In this document: positions 22,337-29,189 of the stretch, in pieces
How positions within the stretch are numbered: position 1 is the stretch's first letter
Layout: every line of letters starts with the position of its first letter
Source of the DNA: CAYVAR01 sp964449675
GTDB lineage: Bacteria; Patescibacteriota; Microgenomatia; UBA10105; UBA927
Reading direction: 5' to 3'
NCBI GenBank assembly: GCA_964449675.1
Contig: CAYVAR010000013.1
Span: 1 to 38,173, forward strand
DNA: 38,173 bases
Program-made: the position numbers and the translations under genes
Notes under the pieces: generated by a model
What the model was told of the DNA's origin: nothing
What the model saw: the letters and a program-made list of their open reading frames with translations, nothing else
Database searches by the model: none

Positions 22337-22384
22337 ACACTATATCTGGTGTCAATGATGATGCTAAGACACTAAATGGGAGCA
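22337..22384 (-). promoter_or_regulatory. NrdR boxes and promoter of the nrdR-nrdJ operon
   Basis: ACACTATATCTGGTGT (22337-22352) matches the NrdR palindrome ACACwATATaTwGTGT. A half-conserved copy, ACACTAAATGGGAGCA, begins at 22369, 32 bp away, the three-helical-turn spacing usual for paired NrdR boxes. On the minus strand TTGACA (22350-22355) precedes the box and a TATATT-like -10 follows, so NrdR would block the polymerase. Confidence 0.75.
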
Positions 22385-22385
22385 G

Positions 22386-22584
22386 TCAACTAGAAATTTC
22401 TGTATCAAAGTCATACAACAATTCACTGTAGCTTCGCTGAAAAAAACTTGAGGAAAAAGTACGGAGATAAAACGGATCAATGGATCAATGATTCAGCGCG
22501 TCAAAGCATAAAATTATATTTTGTGTTCACTATTGCAATTTTCTCTTGCAATATTGACACATTGACACTTGACACATTGATGCT
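22386..22584. other. non-coding gap with hairpin and small repeats
   Basis: I see no gene. It contains CAATGGATCAATG duplications, a hairpin ATTGCAA/TTGCAAT (22532-22552) that could end the DUF5667 transcript, and an ATTGACACATTGACACTTGA simple repeat (about 22552-22580) abutting the stop codon of the DUF5667 gene. Confidence 0.6.
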
Positions 22585-23187
22585 TTACTTAAGTTTTCCC
22601 ACTTCTCCTTGGAGTTTTTTCACAAGATCTAATGAGGCAGTGAGTCCCGCTTTTTGTGCTTCGTCTACTTTCATACGAAGTGCATCTAATTCTTCGATGT
22701 GTTTTGCCATGGATTTTTCCAGTCTATCAATAATATATGCTGGTACTTGTGCACCTGTTGATTTCATAAACGTTAAACCGCTGACTGCTTTTTCCATGTA
22801 CTTCTCCCCTTTTGAGATGACTTGCTCCATAAGCACTCTTTTACCCTGACCTTCTAAAAACATTCCCATGTTGAGTCTTTTATCTGCCTGCAAGATATAA
22901 AATTCAGCTTTTCGAAGAGGATCAACAATGAGTCCTTCAAGGATTCGATCTCGCAATCCTTTCAAAAAATAGAGCGGATGATCAGGCAATATTCCGGGAT
23001 ATGGAAGTAAATATTCATCTTTTTTCACGATCGTCGCTGTCGGCGAAGCAATTGGATCTACTGTCTTTACCGTATTATTTTTCTCAACGACAACAGTGGG
23101 TGTCGTACCAGCAATAGCTACAGCTGGAGTAAGAAGCAGAATACATGAAAAAAAAGTTAGAACAATTGTTTTAGTAAATTTCGTCAT
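22585..23187 (-). CDS. DUF5667 domain secreted protein
   Basis: A 200-aa protein with an N-terminal signal peptide (hydrophobic about 8-26, ending AVAIAG), a short Thr/Val-rich linker, then the DUF5667 hallmark YLLPYPGILPDHPLYFLKGL and LRKAEFYILQADKRLN, followed by alpha-helical repeats to the end. Function is unknown; the family is common in CPR and is probably extracytoplasmic. A single gene with no obvious partner. Confidence 0.88.
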   Translation of the reverse strand: MTKFTKTIVLTFFSCILLLTPAVAIAGTTPTVVVEKNNTVKTVDPIASPTATIVKKDEYLLPYPGILPDHPLYFLKGLRDRILEGLIVDPLRKAEFYILQADKRLNMGMFLEGQGKRVLMEQVISKGEKYMEKAVSGLTFMKSTGAQVPAYIIDRLEKSMAKHIEELDALRMKVDEAQKAGLTASLDLVKKLQGEVGKLK

Positions 23188-23220
23188 TTTGCCTCCTCAT
23201 GTGTCCTCTAGTATACACAT

Positions 23221-23763
23221 TTACACCAGTTGTGCAACTCGACTGGGCTCAATACCTATCAATAAAAAAACTTCTTTCTCAAGCGCTTTCACTTTTGGAT
23301 ATGCTCGGTCAAGAAGTGATTGAGCATCGGCGGGAAGATGTTCATCGTTCCAAAGCTTAAAGCGCTCATCGACAGTAATAATCTCATACTTGACCATTTT
23401 GTCCGCGAGGAATAATAGTTTTTCTTCCCTCGTTTTCGGGGACATCAAAGGATCTAAAATCGCACGAAGCGGGTGTGTTTTGACAAGGGCAGCTACCTCC
23501 GCCATCCCCTCTTCTTTTAGTATTCGCACCTCCGTATCCGGATGCTCTTCACCCGGAAGACTTGGAACGTTCTTGTCAATATCATGCAAAAGCGCCCCTG
23601 CCTTGAGTAACGGCATGTTGATTTGACATTTGACATTTGAACTTTGACATTTGGTCGCCAGAAATTCTGCTACTTTGGCGACTAACCCCACGTGCTTTCT
23701 CTTCCCCTCCGGCAACTGATACTTCTCCCACAACTGTTTTGCTTGTTCTTCTGTTGGGATCAT
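23221..23763 (-). CDS. HD-domain phosphohydrolase
   Basis: A 180-aa protein. H24 (KRKHVGLVAKVAEFL), LLHDIDKN (the HD dyad), then H in EEHPDTEV and FLADKMVKYE as the last Asp helix, the order of the HD superfamily. CQSSNVKCQINMP between helices 2 and 3 is encoded by a TTTGACA-type repeat (23624-23655) and is probably an expanded loop. Substrate unknown (nucleotides or cyclic nucleotides typical). ATG overlaps the TGA of the 53-aa gene upstream (ATGA). Confidence 0.8.
   Translation of the reverse strand: MIPTEEQAKQLWEKYQLPEGKRKHVGLVAKVAEFLATKCQSSNVKCQINMPLLKAGALLHDIDKNVPSLPGEEHPDTEVRILKEEGMAEVAALVKTHPLRAILDPLMSPKTREEKLLFLADKMVKYEIITVDERFKLWNDEHLPADAQSLLDRAYPKVKALEKEVFLLIGIEPSRVAQLV
23624..23655. 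repeat. TTTGACAT simple repeat inside the HD gene
   Basis: TTTGACATTTGACATTTGA and a diverged copy. It is read in frame as SSNVKCQI in the HD protein. Confidence 0.75.
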
Positions 23764-23921
23764 AAATGAACCACCTCCGCAAAAACACTTGCATCTGTTT
23801 TTGAACGATGCGGACGGATGGCAAAACGATCGTTGGGATATTTTCGGTGCGTAATGACGATAGGCTCTCCATCCCGTACACGCTGGATATGCTGTTCCAC
23901 CACACCCGTTTGTTTTTCCAT
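23760..23921 (-). CDS. 53-aa protein between BrnA-like and HD genes
   Basis: An ATG at 23921 opens MEKQTGVVEQHIQRVRDGEP, and the ORF ends TGA overlapping the start of the HD gene by 4 nt, good evidence for translation. It is 13 nt after the BrnA-like stop. The sequence is short, charged and unrecognised (IVITHRKYPNDRFAIRP in the middle). Confidence 0.55.
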   Translation of the reverse strand: MEKQTGVVEQHIQRVRDGEPIVITHRKYPNDRFAIRPHRSKTDASVFAEVVHL

Positions 23922-23934
23922 ACGCGTGTACTAT

Positions 23935-24231
23935 CTAACCCCGTGCTGCTCGACCCGCTCTCGCATCTTCCTGCAGTTTTTCCATGAGCCACATGCGCGC
24001 AAGTGTCGACATATTGAGCCCTTTGCGCCTGGCAGTTTTTGCAAGCGCCTGTTTGAAGCTTTTTTGAAGCCGTACGATCAAGCTCTCCTCCCGCGTTGTA
24101 TCGAGGTCAAACACAATATCCACATCTTCCCACGTATCCCAGTAATCCGCAAGGCTGTGGCTATCCCAAAATGCAGCCTCCTCTGTATAGGATTTAAAAT
24201 GTGGAATCGGATCGATGTTTTTCTTTTTCAT
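23935..24231 (-). CDS. BrnA/CopG-type antitoxin
   Basis: A 98-aa protein: MKKKNIDPIPHFKSYTEEAA, FWDSHSLADYW (the PF12441-type 'IPxFxSxxEExxFWdtHd' signature), then a ribbon-helix-helix half (SLIVRLQKSFKQALAKTARR...TLARMWLMEKL). It overlaps the BrnT-like toxin gene. Binds DNA and neutralises the toxin. ATG 24231 was chosen because the family begins here. Confidence 0.85.
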   Translation of the reverse strand: MKKKNIDPIPHFKSYTEEAAFWDSHSLADYWDTWEDVDIVFDLDTTREESLIVRLQKSFKQALAKTARRKGLNMSTLARMWLMEKLQEDARAGRAARG

Positions 24232-24481
24232 ATACTCTCCTGCGTTCTTCTTTATCTGCATCTCGGGCAGTAACCACCACATACTGACCGGTTTTTTCTC
24301 GGCATACGATGATCGCCAAAATCCTCTTACCCGTTCTCCCTATCACGATGTATCTGCCTTTGTATCCCCGTTTATGCGCAATCAGGTGCTTCGCTGCGTC
24401 CTCCGACTCCGTTACCGAAACGTGATGTTTCTTAATATGTTTGATATTCCATTCCTGCCAACGCAGCTTCTTGACAATAAT
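24194..24481 (-). CDS. BrnT-like toxin, apparent ATT start
   Basis: A 95-aa frame beginning IIVKKLRWQEWNIKHIKKHH, then VTESED, GRYIVIGRTGKRILAIIV and VVVTARDADKEERRRVYE: the layout of BrnT ribonuclease toxins (W..WN..HI..H.V and TAR....ER..Y). No NTG codon occurs between an upstream stop and the conserved start, so initiation is probably ATT 24481 or 24478, which would be at the 5' end of a leaderless mRNA. It overlaps the antitoxin gene by 38 nt. Confidence 0.7.
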   Translation of the reverse strand: MIVKKLRWQEWNIKHIKKHHVSVTESEDAAKHLIAHKRGYKGRYIVIGRTGKRILAIIVCREKTGQYVVVTARDADKEERRRVYEKEKHRSDSTF

Positions 24482-24490
24482 CCGTGTTAT

Positions 24491-24520
24491 AAATGTATTA
24501 CACTGTTATACATTTGTCAA
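24491..24520 (-). promoter_or_regulatory. brnTA-like promoter with palindromic operator
   Basis: On the minus strand TTGACA (24515-24520), 17 nt, TACATT (24492-24497). The palindrome AAATGTAT-N9-ATACATTT (24491-24515) covers the -10 and spacer and is a likely BrnA binding site. Confidence 0.65.
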
Positions 24521-24530
24521 ATGTGAAGCT

Positions 24531-24581
24531 CCACGGGCTAACGCCCGTGGCATCTCTTGATGCGCCCCGCCACGGCGGGGC
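24531..24581. repeat. triple-hairpin GC-rich element
   Basis: Three consecutive perfect hairpins: CCACGGGC TAAC GCCCGTGG (24531-24550), GCATC TCTT GATGC (24550-24563), and GCCCCGC CACG GCGGGGC (24564-24581). The element resembles REP-like or IS200/IS605-type structured sequence and lies between the toxin promoter and the HD hydrolase. Confidence 0.75.
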
Positions 24582-24616
24582 GAGCGGAACCCTTCCGAAG
24601 CAGTAAAACTTTACTC

Positions 24617-25273
24617 TCAACGCTCTCCCCCCACTTCTGCAAAAAATTCTTTAAGATATGCTTCAAGGAATTTGTGTCGATGCTCGGCGATTTTTTTGGC
24701 TTGTGGCGTATTCATACGGTCTTTCAGAAGAAGGAGTTTTTCATAGAAATGATTGATCGTTGTTTTTTTCCGAGCTTTATACTCCTCGAAGGTCATCGCC
24801 TTTTGTGGCTTGATCGTTGGATCATAATACGGATGTCCGGCTCTTCCGCCATAGGCAAAAACACGTGCGATGCCGATAGCTCCCATCGCATCCAGTCTGT
24901 CTGCGTCTTGCACGATTTTTCCTTCAAGACTTGTCGGTGTCGTATCAACACCCGCTCCCTTAAATGACACGGAGCGGATAATTGCAAAGACTTTCTGTTT
25001 GACCTCATCAGTTAATTGAAATGATGCAAGGATTTCTTTTGTCCGGGAAAACTCTGCTTCTCCGGTTTTTTTTACCTTATAGTCATCAACGTCATGGAGG
25101 AGTACTGCAACTTCAAGAACAAACTGATTAATGTTTTTTCCCTGGGCAAGACTTTTGGCCATTTTCCATACACGCTCCAAATGCAGCCAATCATGGCCGC
25201 TTGTATCGGCTCCATATTTTTTTTTCAACAAGAGCATTAGTTGTTGAATAACCATCTGTTGATGTTTAGTCAT
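24617..25273 (-). CDS. HD-domain hydrolase (YedJ-like)
   Basis: A 218-aa protein with H28 in GHDWLHLERVWKMAKSLA, VAVLLHDVDDYKVKK (HD dyad), SVSFKGAG and VQDADRLDAMGAIGIARVFA, then YDPTIKP and TINHFYEKLL. This is the YedJ/HDIG predicted metal-dependent phosphohydrolase family. Substrate uncertain; nucleoside phosphates are plausible given the nucleotide genes downstream. Confidence 0.88.
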   Translation of the reverse strand: MTKHQQMVIQQLMLLLKKKYGADTSGHDWLHLERVWKMAKSLAQGKNINQFVLEVAVLLHDVDDYKVKKTGEAEFSRTKEILASFQLTDEVKQKVFAIIRSVSFKGAGVDTTPTSLEGKIVQDADRLDAMGAIGIARVFAYGGRAGHPYYDPTIKPQKAMTFEEYKARKKTTINHFYEKLLLLKDRMNTPQAKKIAEHRHKFLEAYLKEFFAEVGGER

Positions 25274-25325
25274 ATATGAAATACCAGTCTATATACCCAT
25301 CCCTTCCCTTCCTGTGTTTGTCACT

Positions 25326-25365
25326 GTTTCATGTTATCTTGTTTTAAAACATGATAACATGAAAC
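25326..25365. repeat. 40-bp near-perfect palindrome
   Basis: Arms GTTTCATGTTATC (25326-25338) and GATAACATGAAAC (25353-25365) flank TGTTTTAAAACA, itself palindromic. Only one symmetric position mismatches. It lies 53 bp upstream of the HD hydrolase start and downstream of the kinase gene. It could be an operator or a mobile-element footprint. Confidence 0.85.
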
Positions 25366-25440
25366 ACCTACACGGTTCTTACTACCATCCAATCTCCGAG
25401 GGTGCTGTCATCTGGAAGCGATGGTTTACTACGGATTATA

Positions 25441-25995
25441 TCAGGAGTTTGCTTTCTGACCGCTCGCGCTGTCGTTTTTGATGGCTTTAAGCACGACACC
25501 CAGGGGTTCTTCGAGAGGCTTGCGTGTCGTATCAATAATCAGATTATAATTTTTGGGATTTACAAAGTCGGAACGATGATAAATTTCATCAAGCTTGGTA
25601 AAAAGATTACGCTCACGTTCTTCTATGCTCGCTTTTGCTTCTTCATCTGAAACCTTCTCGCGCTTGGCAAATCGATTTGTACGTTCGACATCTTCACACC
25701 TCAAGAGAATGCGAAGTACGTCAGGTATTTGGTCAGCCATAATCCCAGCCATCCAACCCTCAAGGAGTATATGTTCTTCTTCAAGAAGGAGTTTTTTCAT
25801 GCGCAAATCAACTTCGCGGGTCAAGTTTGGATTTTGTTCCTCGGCTTTTTGAAGAGAAACACCAGTGGAGCGGGAGTAATCGCGGAAATACTGGCTCGCG
25901 GAAAATGTTGGCCAACCAAGTTTTTTTTGAAGCAACCAAAAGAGTGTCGTTTTCCCTGTACAAATTTTCCCGGAAATGGTCACTTTGTTATACAT
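25441..25995 (-). CDS. cytidylate-kinase-like P-loop protein
   Basis: A 184-aa kinase-fold protein. N-terminal MYNKVTISGKICTGKTTLFW has an intact P-loop (GKICTGKTT), with LLEEEHILLEGWMAGIM, R-rich lid (RTNRFAKREKVSDEEAKASI) and YNLIIDTTRKP at the end: the cytidylate kinase family of CPR. It probably phosphorylates a nucleoside monophosphate. It follows its paralog without intergenic bases. Confidence 0.82.
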   Translation of the reverse strand: MYNKVTISGKICTGKTTLFWLLQKKLGWPTFSASQYFRDYSRSTGVSLQKAEEQNPNLTREVDLRMKKLLLEEEHILLEGWMAGIMADQIPDVLRILLRCEDVERTNRFAKREKVSDEEAKASIEERERNLFTKLDEIYHRSDFVNPKNYNLIIDTTRKPLEEPLGVVLKAIKNDSASGQKANS

Positions 25996-26556
25996 TTAGG
26001 TGTGATTTTTGTATCCAAGTTTATCTAATACTTTGCCAAGCGTCTCCATTTGTCCGGAAGAAAAGGTGTCGATGACGATATCGTAGTATGTTGGATCCCA
26101 AAAATCGTAATCACCATAAATTTTTTTCCATTTGGTGATATTTTCTTCTTCTCGGGTATGGATGTTTGTTTTTGCTTGCTCGATAGAAACTTTGTCACGA
26201 TTTGCGACGCGATCTATGCGAATTGCGTCATCGCTACATATAACGAGAACCTTTAATACTCCTGCGGTATCACGAGCAACAAACCCAGCAAGCCACGCTT
26301 CATACACAATATGATCTTTTTGAATAAGCGTTTGTTTCGCTAGTGCCTCCATCTCCCGTTCGTGTGCATCAGGACGAAGGGACGCGCCGTGTTGATTTTC
26401 ATCTACCCCATGCTGCCGGTCATATTGGCGCTGGAGGTCACCCGCATTCATGTATTCCCAAGAAAGAGTGTGTTGAAGATTCTTGGCAAGCGTGGTAGTA
26501 CCTGTAGCAATTTTTCCGGAAACCGTAACATTACGGTAATGCAAATCTCCACTCAT
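25996..26556 (-). CDS. cytidylate-kinase-like paralog with degenerate P-loop
   Basis: A 186-aa paralog of the next gene: VTVSGKIATGTTTLAKNL, LIQKDHIVYEAWLAGFVA, RIDRVANRDKVSIEQAKTNI and YYDIVIDTFS. The Walker A lysine is absent (GKIATGTTT in place of GxxxxGKT), so it may bind nucleotide differently or act with its partner as a heterodimer. The start is ATG 26556, 7 nt after a TATAAT -10. It is divergent from the PRTase at 26613. Confidence 0.8.
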   Translation of the reverse strand: MSGDLHYRNVTVSGKIATGTTTLAKNLQHTLSWEYMNAGDLQRQYDRQHGVDENQHGASLRPDAHEREMEALAKQTLIQKDHIVYEAWLAGFVARDTAGVLKVLVICSDDAIRIDRVANRDKVSIEQAKTNIHTREEENITKWKKIYGDYDFWDPTYYDIVIDTFSSGQMETLGKVLDKLGYKNHT

Positions 26557-26563
26557 ACAAACT

Positions 26564-26607
26564 ATTATATGTTCGTCTTGACATGCGTCAAGCTATCAAT
26601 GCATAAT
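26564..26607. promoter_or_regulatory. back-to-back leaderless promoters sharing one palindrome
   Basis: The palindrome CTTGACATGCGTCAAG (26577-26592) supplies both -35 boxes. Plus strand: TTGACA (26578-26583), 18 nt, CATAAT (26602-26607), ATG 26613. Minus strand: TTGACG (26586-26591), 16 nt, TATAAT (26564-26569), ATG 26556. Both starts are 5-7 nt past the -10. Confidence 0.75.
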
Positions 26608-26612
26608 AGCAT

Positions 26613-27191
26613 ATGGCGACCCAATATCTCTCGGTCACCTGGAGTCAGTATCATACCCTTTCCCTTAATCTCGCCGCGACTATTTTATCCCACAATAAAA
26701 CATATGAAGTGATTATTGCTATTGCCCGTGGAGGTCTTTCTCTCGGTCTTATCTTATCTGATCTTTTAAAAACACCTGTTTCATCAATCACGATTCAAAG
26801 CTATACGGATATTCAAAAACAAGGCGAGCTCACGATCACGAGTAAACTTGGCATGTCGATCAAGGGGAAAAAAGTCCTTCTCGTTGATGATATAGCTGAT
26901 TCCGGCAAGACATTTAAACGATCGTTATCCTATTTGAAACGTCTTCATCCAACGTCAATAGCCACGGTCGCTCTTTTTTACAAACCACACTCGACGTACC
27001 GCCCTGACTTTTATGCAAAAAGGACAAGCGCGTGGATCCTCCTTCCCCATGAAGTCACTGAATGGATCTATACGTTTACAAAAAAAATGGAGGCAGAGGG
27101 GAAATCAAAAGCACACATTCAACGTTTCCTTGAATCACTAGGATATAATGACAAGCAAATAGCCTTTGTCCGAAAATATCACTTGAAATAA
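26613..27191 (+). CDS. purine phosphoribosyltransferase-like
   Basis: A 192-aa type I PRTase. YEVIIAIARGGLSLGLILSD (PPi loop), the flexible-loop region near IQSYTDIQKQGELTI, and the PRPP motif KVLLVDDIADSGKTFK. HEVTEWIYTFTKK recalls the xanthine-guanine/hypoxanthine PRTase tail (WxxxPWE-like). It probably salvages guanine, hypoxanthine or xanthine. It is followed after one base by a second PRTase gene. Confidence 0.82.
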   Translation: MATQYLSVTWSQYHTLSLNLAATILSHNKTYEVIIAIARGGLSLGLILSDLLKTPVSSITIQSYTDIQKQGELTITSKLGMSIKGKKVLLVDDIADSGKTFKRSLSYLKRLHPTSIATVALFYKPHSTYRPDFYAKRTSAWILLPHEVTEWIYTFTKKMEAEGKSKAHIQRFLESLGYNDKQIAFVRKYHLK

Positions 27192-27192
27192 T

Positions 27193-27912
27193 ATGAAAGA
27201 TTTTCCTACTCTACCCCTTCTTTCACCCAAAGATTCCCTTGCCCACATATCATCATCGCACTACAGCCGCGCGCAGAAGCTTCTGGCGTCTTCGCTCGTT
27301 GCCCAAGGACGTTCGTTTGTTCATCGCATGAAAGATAGTGGTGAAGATCTTCTCATTTTGGACGTCACGCATTTTCTCAATCACCGAATCAATACAAAAC
27401 TTATCGCGATGATCGGAGAGGAACTTGCTTCTGGGGTATCGCTTTTTCAGCCAGATATTATCCTCACTGCCCCTTCCTCCGGCAACATTCCTTCAATCGC
27501 AACAGCCCTGCACCTGGATCCGATACCCGATATTATTTATGCGCCAAAAGGTCAACCGATTACCATTCAGGCTGCCTATCAAGCAAAAAGCCGCTCATAT
27601 ACTCACGGCAAAGAAGTTGACTTGACGGTTGCAAAAGATTGTTTGCCGACGGGAAGTCGAGTCCTTATCTGTGACGATTTCTTAGATACAGGAAAAACTG
27701 GGGTCGACCTTCTCCACATCGTCGCCCAGGCAAACGCGACCGCGGTCGGTTTTTGTTTTGTCATAGAAAAGCCATTTGGCGGAAGGGAGAAGCTCAAAGA
27801 AATAGGGTTTGCCAACGAACAAATTGTTTCTCTCATCACGATTGAGTCGATGCGTCCTGGCAAACTCAAACTCGCGGGCTTTGACTCCTGGTTTTCGCTC
27901 ATTCGGCAATAA
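27193..27912 (+). CDS. xanthine phosphoribosyltransferase-like (Xpt/PurR type)
   Basis: A 239-aa PRTase with ILTAPSSGNIPSIATALHL, YAPKGQPITIQAAYQAKSRS, PRPP loop RVLICDDFLDTGKTGVDLL and FCFVIEKPFGGREKL: the Xpt layout (GxIEA, SR.KT, DDFLAxG, FxIEKxFQ). It lacks the PurR DNA-binding head. The overlap in function with its neighbour suggests two purine-base specificities. Confidence 0.8.
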   Translation: MKDFPTLPLLSPKDSLAHISSSHYSRAQKLLASSLVAQGRSFVHRMKDSGEDLLILDVTHFLNHRINTKLIAMIGEELASGVSLFQPDIILTAPSSGNIPSIATALHLDPIPDIIYAPKGQPITIQAAYQAKSRSYTHGKEVDLTVAKDCLPTGSRVLICDDFLDTGKTGVDLLHIVAQANATAVGFCFVIEKPFGGREKLKEIGFANEQIVSLITIESMRPGKLKLAGFDSWFSLIRQ

Positions 27913-27919
27913 TTTGTTC

Positions 27920-27977
27920 TTGACATACCTCTTTACATTCATTACCTTTGCACTATAGGGCTTGATTTACGCCCTAT
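27920..27977 (+). promoter_or_regulatory. promoter-hairpin cassette, copy 1
   Basis: TTGACA (27920-27925), 17 nt, TACCTT (27943-27948), predicted start about 27955. At +1 begins the hairpin ATAGGGC-TTGATTTAC-GCCCTAT (27955-27977); the AT of its last pair are the first bases of the ATG at 27976. Start codon accessibility is therefore tied to the hairpin, or the dyad is a DNA operator. Confidence 0.7.
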
Positions 27978-28728
27978 GCTACTACTTGAAGCTGAACCGA
28001 TCCCCGAGCGTATTACCGCTGTAGATAAAAAATTAGTACATCTTGCTAATCTGTCAGCACCGATAGATAGAAGCTTCCCTGATTGGCTCAGAGCAAAAGG
28101 ACTGGTCGTCGAAGTTGAGCATGAATTTGATTGGCCAGGCTTGCCCGAAGAGGCGCGGGGAAAAACCCCATTACTAAGAAGTACTGTGTATGAGTGGCGT
28201 AATGATGTACAACTCCCACAGTACCCTGTGGATCCTCGTCTCCGCAGCGAACTGACACAAGCTGCTGTACGGTTGGAGTCGACGCAAGCAACAGATGCTC
28301 TGTTTTCATTCCAAGGAGGACAAAAGGGGAGACAGAAAGGAGGTATACATGTGTATCCTGACTATGGACCGCTCATTGTCTCCACAGCAATTGATCATCC
28401 AACGGCCAATCTTCAAGCTGTCGTGACAACATATTGGCATGAATTCAGGAAAAAAATGGGGAGTCACGGGGAAGTTCGCTATGACGAGCAATTGTTTGAG
28501 GCTTCCGTCAACCTAGCCATGGGTGTCAGGAATACAGAACGAAGCCGCATCCCTGTTGGTAACCTTTACCTCCAAGATGGAGATGATAATTGGATACCTC
28601 ACGGACACTACTTTCCAGATTCCCACGTCGTTACGAGCATAGATGGACACATGCTTCCATACGCTGCAGGAGACGGAAAATCGAGAGCGGGAGTAGCATG
28701 GAAGGATCTCGATATATTTTTTTCTTAG
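27976..28728 (+). CDS. hypothetical protein under cassette 1
   Basis: A 250-aa soluble protein I do not recognise, starting MLLLEAEPIPERITAVDKKL. Notable: FSFQGGQKGRQKGGIHVYPD, TYWHEFRKKMGSHGEVRYDE (H/E residues of a possible metal site), and HGHYFPDSHVVTSIDGHMLP rich in His. The His-rich second half may bind metal, as an inference only. The start lies in the 3' arm of the 5' hairpin. Confidence 0.6.
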   Translation: MLLLEAEPIPERITAVDKKLVHLANLSAPIDRSFPDWLRAKGLVVEVEHEFDWPGLPEEARGKTPLLRSTVYEWRNDVQLPQYPVDPRLRSELTQAAVRLESTQATDALFSFQGGQKGRQKGGIHVYPDYGPLIVSTAIDHPTANLQAVVTTYWHEFRKKMGSHGEVRYDEQLFEASVNLAMGVRNTERSRIPVGNLYLQDGDDNWIPHGHYFPDSHVVTSIDGHMLPYAAGDGKSRAGVAWKDLDIFFS

Positions 28729-28753
28729 TGCATAAACCTCCATATTTTGTTAG

Positions 28754-28816
28754 TTGACAAAATTTTTTTACTTACGTACACTCTCAGTATAGGGCTTGAT
28801 TCACGCCCTATTTTTT
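28754..28816 (+). promoter_or_regulatory. promoter-hairpin cassette, copy 2, with U-tract
   Basis: TTGACA (28754-28759), 17 nt, TACACT (28777-28782), then hairpin ATAGGGC-TTGATTCAC-GCCCTAT (28789-28811) at +1, followed by six T. It is the same hairpin as at 27955 with one loop change, but here it forms an intrinsic terminator 25 nt after the start. A second stem GTGGCAG/CTGCCAC follows (28817-28853). Confidence 0.75.
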
Positions 28817-28934
28817 GTGGCAGTTAACGAGTTTTACGAGTTTATCTGCCACTTATGGTGAGATACGAAGTATCGAATCCATTTGTGGTTGGTGAGTGAA
28901 GTGAATCCATTAGTGGCGTAGAAAGCGAGGTCAT

Positions 28935-29186
28935 ATGGGAGAAACTGATCAAGCAATCGCGCGAAGCGCCCAAGGAGCACCATATACTGCAGACAATAAA
29001 CCCGATGCATTAGCTGCAATTTCTGGAGGTGGGGTCTTACTTGGACGTCCCGATAACCATCCTTCAAACCCTACCGCAGATGATAGATACTATTACGATC
29101 ATGAATACACCGAAGCAGATGAAGCAGAAGTTTTTGAACTTACCGGAGGTGAGCCGACGGATAATGCTACGGCGCAAAGGAGGTAA
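28935..29186 (+). CDS. small acidic hypothetical protein
   Basis: An 83-aa protein starting MGETDQAIARSAQGAPYTAD, strongly acidic toward the end (YYYDHEYTEADEAEVFEL), likely disordered. GAGG sits 6-7 nt before the ATG. It is first of four co-oriented genes behind cassette 2, and the following gene has a strong Shine-Dalgarno inside its last codons. No family is recognised. Confidence 0.55.
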   Translation: MGETDQAIARSAQGAPYTADNKPDALAAISGGGVLLGRPDNHPSNPTADDRYYYDHEYTEADEAEVFELTGGEPTDNATAQRR

Positions 29187-29189
29187 CAT

